Shown piece after piece: positions 63,758 to 64,000 of a stretch of DNA of 64,000 nucleotides. The DNA comes from Thamnaconus septentrionalis. Taxonomy: Eukaryota; Chordata; Actinopteri; Tetraodontiformes; Monacanthidae. The position numbers and the translations under genes are program-made. The notes below the pieces were generated by a model. That model searched no databases. It saw nothing but the letters and a program-made list of their open reading frames with translations, and was not told the origin of the DNA. Positions within the stretch are counted from its first letter, which is position 1. Each line of letters begins with the position of its first letter. The stretch covers positions 20,881,944-20,945,943 of the forward strand of contig CM020502.1 of the NCBI GenBank assembly GCA_009823395.1, in the 5' to 3' direction.

Positions 63758-63779
63758 ACCACCACCACCACCACCACCT
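63758..63779 (+). repeat. CCA microsatellite
   Basis: About seven ACC units preceded by a C run. Confidence 0.9.
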
Positions 63780-64000
63780 CACATTTTGTCAGGAAGAAGC
63801 ACAATGGTCTAATGTTACCTCCTTTCATCTGCGCCGTATGGAAGCCACATCACCTCTTTTATGGTTCTTTTTTTTTTTTCTTTTTTATAAATGCCAAAAG
63901 TGAAATGCAATATCTGAATAGGTGAGTGAAAGTTAAACCCCAGACACACCCTCCGGGCCCCGGGGAGGCAAAGCATTCGCAGGAGGGGTAATAAGGTGAC

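Larger units (their letters stand above)
35451..64000. other. Upstream gene-free region of angpt1
   Basis: I found no exon with recognisable homology and good splice sites on either strand over 28.5 kb. Open frames are short, overlap on both strands and carry no domains. Recognised contents are the repeats listed separately (35550-35690, 41218-41622, 46536-47005, 49027-49628, 54855-54960, 55100-55304, 57536-57580, 58575-58880, 58922-59410, 62206-62462) and microsatellites. Between 36-41 kb, 42-46.5 kb, 50-54.8 kb and 59.5-62.2 kb I see nothing more than simple repeats. This could hold distal regulatory elements. Confidence 0.6.

Noticed and set aside
1..64000. CRISPR arrays, operons, phage, tRNA or rRNA genes
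   Set aside because: I found no regularly spaced repeats, tightly packed gene strings or folded RNA gene signatures; the only tRNA-like similarity is the SINE at 62.2 kb.

Overview
The window is vertebrate nuclear DNA. Compact GT-AG introns, many short simple repeats and several MITE- and SINE-like families that I recognise from ray-finned fishes point to a teleost, probably a spiny-rayed (acanthomorph) fish. There is no sign of bacterial, plasmid, phage or organelle organisation. The only gene I can identify firmly is angiopoietin-1 (angpt1), a secreted ligand of the Tie2/TEK receptor tyrosine kinase. It is on the minus strand and incomplete: coding exons 1 to 6 of the usual nine are present, and the last fibrinogen-like exons must lie beyond the left edge.

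Right to left (direction of angpt1 transcription): 35.5-64 kb is upstream, gene-free DNA with repeats and no convincing exon. 34.6-35.45 kb is a GC-rich, microsatellite-laden presumptive promoter/5' UTR. Exon 1 (34169-34583) carries the signal peptide and superclustering segment. Intron 1 is about 22.9 kb. Exon 2 (11093-11248), exon 3 (9712-9833) and exon 4 (8943-9175) encode the coiled coil. Exon 5 (3077-3204) and exon 6 (1791-1892) encode the linker and the start of the fibrinogen-like domain. Intron 6 runs off the left edge. Splice phases are consistent through exons 1-6, with one exception: the signal peptide and the rest of exon 1 are in different reading frames, separated by Gly/triplet repeats. 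One surplus base there (415 nt = 3x138+1) would explain it.

A weak candidate exon of an unidentified plus-strand gene or pseudogene lies at 475-643. The rest is non-coding. The recognisable structures are four copies of one MITE-like family (A), two copies of a second family with long terminal inverted repeats (B), a 0.6-kb TIR element at 49.0-49.6 kb, a small hAT-like element in intron 1, a retroelement tail with a perfect 14-bp target-site duplication, a tRNA-type SINE at 62.2 kb, and many microsatellites. I found no convincing new multigene system. The most useful leads are the exon-1 frameshift and glycine tract, the plus-strand candidate exon, and the repeat families.
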